Assembly: GCF_003989795.1 (NCBI RefSeq)
Contig: NZ_RZHG01000019.1
Span: 372,145 to 436,144 of the forward strand
Direction: 5' to 3'
Source: Vreelandella andesensis
GTDB lineage: Bacteria; Pseudomonadota; Gammaproteobacteria; Pseudomonadales; Halomonadaceae
Length of the DNA stretch: 64,000 nucleotides
Below the pieces are notes generated by a model that was not told where the DNA came from, did no database searches, and saw only the letters and a list, made by a program, of their open reading frames with translations. The stretch's first letter is position 1. Every line of letters starts with the position of its first letter. Below, piece after piece: positions 62,555 through 64,000 of this stretch. The translations under genes were made by a program, and so were the position numbers.

Positions 62555-63292
62555 ATGGTTGTTGACTGGGTGTTCGTGGCGTTAATGATTATTGCGGTGC
62601 TGCTTACTGGTATATCCAAGTCGGGATTTGCTGGTGGAGTGGGGGTGGTGGCCGTGCCGCTGATCTCACTAAAGGCGAGCCCGACCTTTGCCGTGGCGGT
62701 CATGCTGCCGTTGTTGATCGTGATGGATGTGTTTAGTCTGAAAGCATGGTGGCGCCAGCGGGTGGATCGTTTATTGTGGCTGATGTTTCCGCCCGCGATA
62801 GTGGGTGTTGCCGTCGGTTATTTTACCTATGGCTGGTTTGATGAAGCGCTGCTAAAACTATTGCTGGGTATTTTTTCCGTATTGTTTGGCCTGTGGGGGC
62901 TGCTTAAACCGCTACGTGGCAAGTTGATGCCTAGCTGGGTCGGGCGTTTGTGTGGTGGGATAGCAGGATTTACCAGCTTTATTGCCCATGCGGGCGGCCC
63001 GCCGCTGAATTTTTACCTGCTGCAATGCCAGCTAACCAAGCAGCAATTTTTAGGAACGGCCGTCGTCTTTCTGGCCATTACTAATCTGGTAAAGCTGGTT
63101 CCCTATACCCTGCTGGGCTTGGTGAATATCGATAACCTGACGATAGCGCTATTACTGATGCCCGTTGCGTGGCTGGGGGTTAGATTGGGGTTGGTTATTC
63201 AGAAACGCATTGATGGTGAGCTGTTTTTTCGGGTTATTCTTTGCTTGCTGATCTTGCTGGGTATTCGGCTGATCATGGACGGTATAGGCTGA
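62555..63292 (+). CDS. TSUP/TauE-SafE family permease
   Basis: This 245-residue inner-membrane protein has seven or eight helices and the TSUP repeats (SKSGFAGGVGVVAVPLISL near residue 22, GGIAGFTSFIAHAGGPPLNFYLLQ near 132). Members export sulfite, sulfoacetate or other small organic anions or act as importers. Its own gene follows the operon terminator, so it is separately transcribed, though it may still belong to the same catabolic region. The substrate is unknown. Confidence 0.85.
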   Translation: MVVDWVFVALMIIAVLLTGISKSGFAGGVGVVAVPLISLKASPTFAVAVMLPLLIVMDVFSLKAWWRQRVDRLLWLMFPPAIVGVAVGYFTYGWFDEALLKLLLGIFSVLFGLWGLLKPLRGKLMPSWVGRLCGGIAGFTSFIAHAGGPPLNFYLLQCQLTKQQFLGTAVVFLAITNLVKLVPYTLLGLVNIDNLTIALLLMPVAWLGVRLGLVIQKRIDGELFFRVILCLLILLGIRLIMDGIG

Positions 63293-63381
63293 CGCTTACA
63301 CGCTTTAAGCCGTGGCCGATGGTTAAAAGTGCTCATCACTACTTTGCTAGTCTGGTGGTTTTATAATGCTTAGGAGTCGTT

Positions 63382-64000
63382 ATGAGAGACGGTCATGCTG
63401 AGGTCAATGAGGTAAACCCAGAAGGACCTTACGATACGTTATCGTCCATGCCAGCCTCGAAAATCTCGAATTCAGAGCTTGCTCGCTTTCTCGATTTCAT
63501 TGAAAAGTTTGAAGATGAAACCGAGGGTACGCTTTCCATGTCGCTGGGCTATCGTGAGCTGCGGATGCTGCTGCACGTGATGCGTAACCATCTCACGGGT
63601 CGATTAACCACCCCAACCTCGCTGGCCGATGCGTCTGGCCTCACCTATGGGACGGCAAAGCGCGGTATTGAAAGTATCATTCAACGCGGACTGCTTATAT
63701 CGCGCCCGCGCACCAAGTCGGGTAAAACGGTTTCGCTGCATCCTTCCCCGCAAATGATCGAGGAGTGGGAATGCTACGCCGAGCGAATAAAAGGGATCCT
63801 GGGGCCGCTGTTCGGGATAGATCTGGCATCGGAAACGGCCAGCAAGATCTTCTTGGGGTCGTCTTCGTCGGCGCGGGGTATATCGACCCCGGCAGTACTG
63901 TCTGCACGGCTTGAACTGAAGGGCGGGCTGCGTGTATTAGCCCACGCTGATCCAACGTTTATGGCCATGCACAACCTGAAGCGTCAGTTGGAATCGATTT
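63382..64000 (+). CDS. HTH regulator fused to a periplasmic-binding-protein-like domain (5' part)
   Basis: This gene runs off the window after 206 codons. The N-terminal part (about residues 30-135) is a winged helix of MarR-like type (LTTPTSLADASGLTYGTAKR, then SIIQRGLLISRPRTKSGKTV). From about residue 183 (GGLRVLAHADPTFMAMHNLK) the sequence resembles the start of an extracellular solute-binding protein domain without a signal peptide. This suggests a one-component regulator sensing a ligand with a cytoplasmic binding-protein fold. It probably controls the adjacent catabolic operon. TAGGAG lies 5 nt before ATG 63382. Confidence 0.6.
   Translation, partial: MRDGHAEVNEVNPEGPYDTLSSMPASKISNSELARFLDFIEKFEDETEGTLSMSLGYRELRMLLHVMRNHLTGRLTTPTSLADASGLTYGTAKRGIESIIQRGLLISRPRTKSGKTVSLHPSPQMIEEWECYAERIKGILGPLFGIDLASETASKIFLGSSSSARGISTPAVLSARLELKGGLRVLAHADPTFMAMHNLKRQLESI

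Overview
The window looks like a chromosome segment of a halophilic or marine gammaproteobacterium, most likely a Halomonas-type member of the Halomonadaceae. I base this on moderate GC with AT-rich gene borders, an MvaT-type nucleoid silencer, a DctPQM TRAP importer, paa genes, an OvoA ovothiol enzyme and a very large c-di-GMP complement. The placement is inferred from gene content, not from a search. I saw no rRNA, tRNA, complete insertion sequence, phage or CRISPR array.

Region by region. (1) 1-3.6 kb: the end of a phenylacetate degradation locus (paaN, paaY, with convergent paaX), with a shared operator-like motif in front of paaN and paaX. (2) 3.7-4.3 kb: a decayed AAA-ATPase/PD-(D/E)XK gene. 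(3) 4.4-6.5 kb: a thioredoxin-like protein and a chemoreceptor with a histidine-rich membrane sensor. (4) 6.9-13.8 kb: a signalling island of an EAL phosphodiesterase, a PAS-PAS-GGDEF protein, a PAS3-GGDEF-EAL protein, then kaiC and kaiB in overlapping order. KaiC keeps the Thr/Ser/Thr phosphosite pattern of the cyanobacterial clock protein, and no kaiA is visible. (5) 14-19.3 kb: an SLC13-type transporter, a TelA-family protein with a membrane partner, and a YihY/BrkB protein. (6) 19.7-27.6 kb: a LysR regulator, a CuyA-like PLP sulfo-lyase/desulfhydrase, a complete TRAP importer, an amidase and a CuyZ/YeiH-type sulfite exporter. I read this as a cysteate or amide-linked sulfonate catabolic cluster. 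(7) 28-36.2 kb: mvaT, ovoA, an unusual ADP-ribosylglycohydrolase relative, a small lipoprotein, a NYN nuclease, and a LysR-hglS divergent pair (lysine catabolism). (8) 36.3-44.5 kb: four more GGDEF/EAL proteins, one containing a LOV-like domain with Ser in place of the photoactive Cys. (9) 44.7-46.7 kb: a membrane heme protein pair behind a perfect FNR/Anr box. (10) 47-51.7 kb: a cold-shock gene with terminator, an MFS transporter, a tiny Cys-rich protein, an MsbA-like exporter and a broken PAS-GGDEF gene. (11) 52.8-62.4 kb: a tightly coupled catabolic operon with a sugar-type ABC importer, maleylacetate reductase, amidohydrolase, beta-hydroxyacid dehydrogenase, hydroxyquinol 1,2-dioxygenase and RutE-like nitroreductase. 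It is followed by a TSUP permease and the start of an HTH plus periplasmic-binding-protein fusion regulator that runs off the window.

Two themes cross the window. First, c-di-GMP signalling: seven intact GGDEF/EAL genes plus one pseudogene in 64 kb, three of them directly upstream of kaiCB. Second, at least ten unrelated short tandem duplications (units of 12-17 bp, 2-5 copies) sit at gene borders, several of them just upstream of start codons. These are not one dispersed repeat family and suggest a local slippage/duplication habit of this genome.
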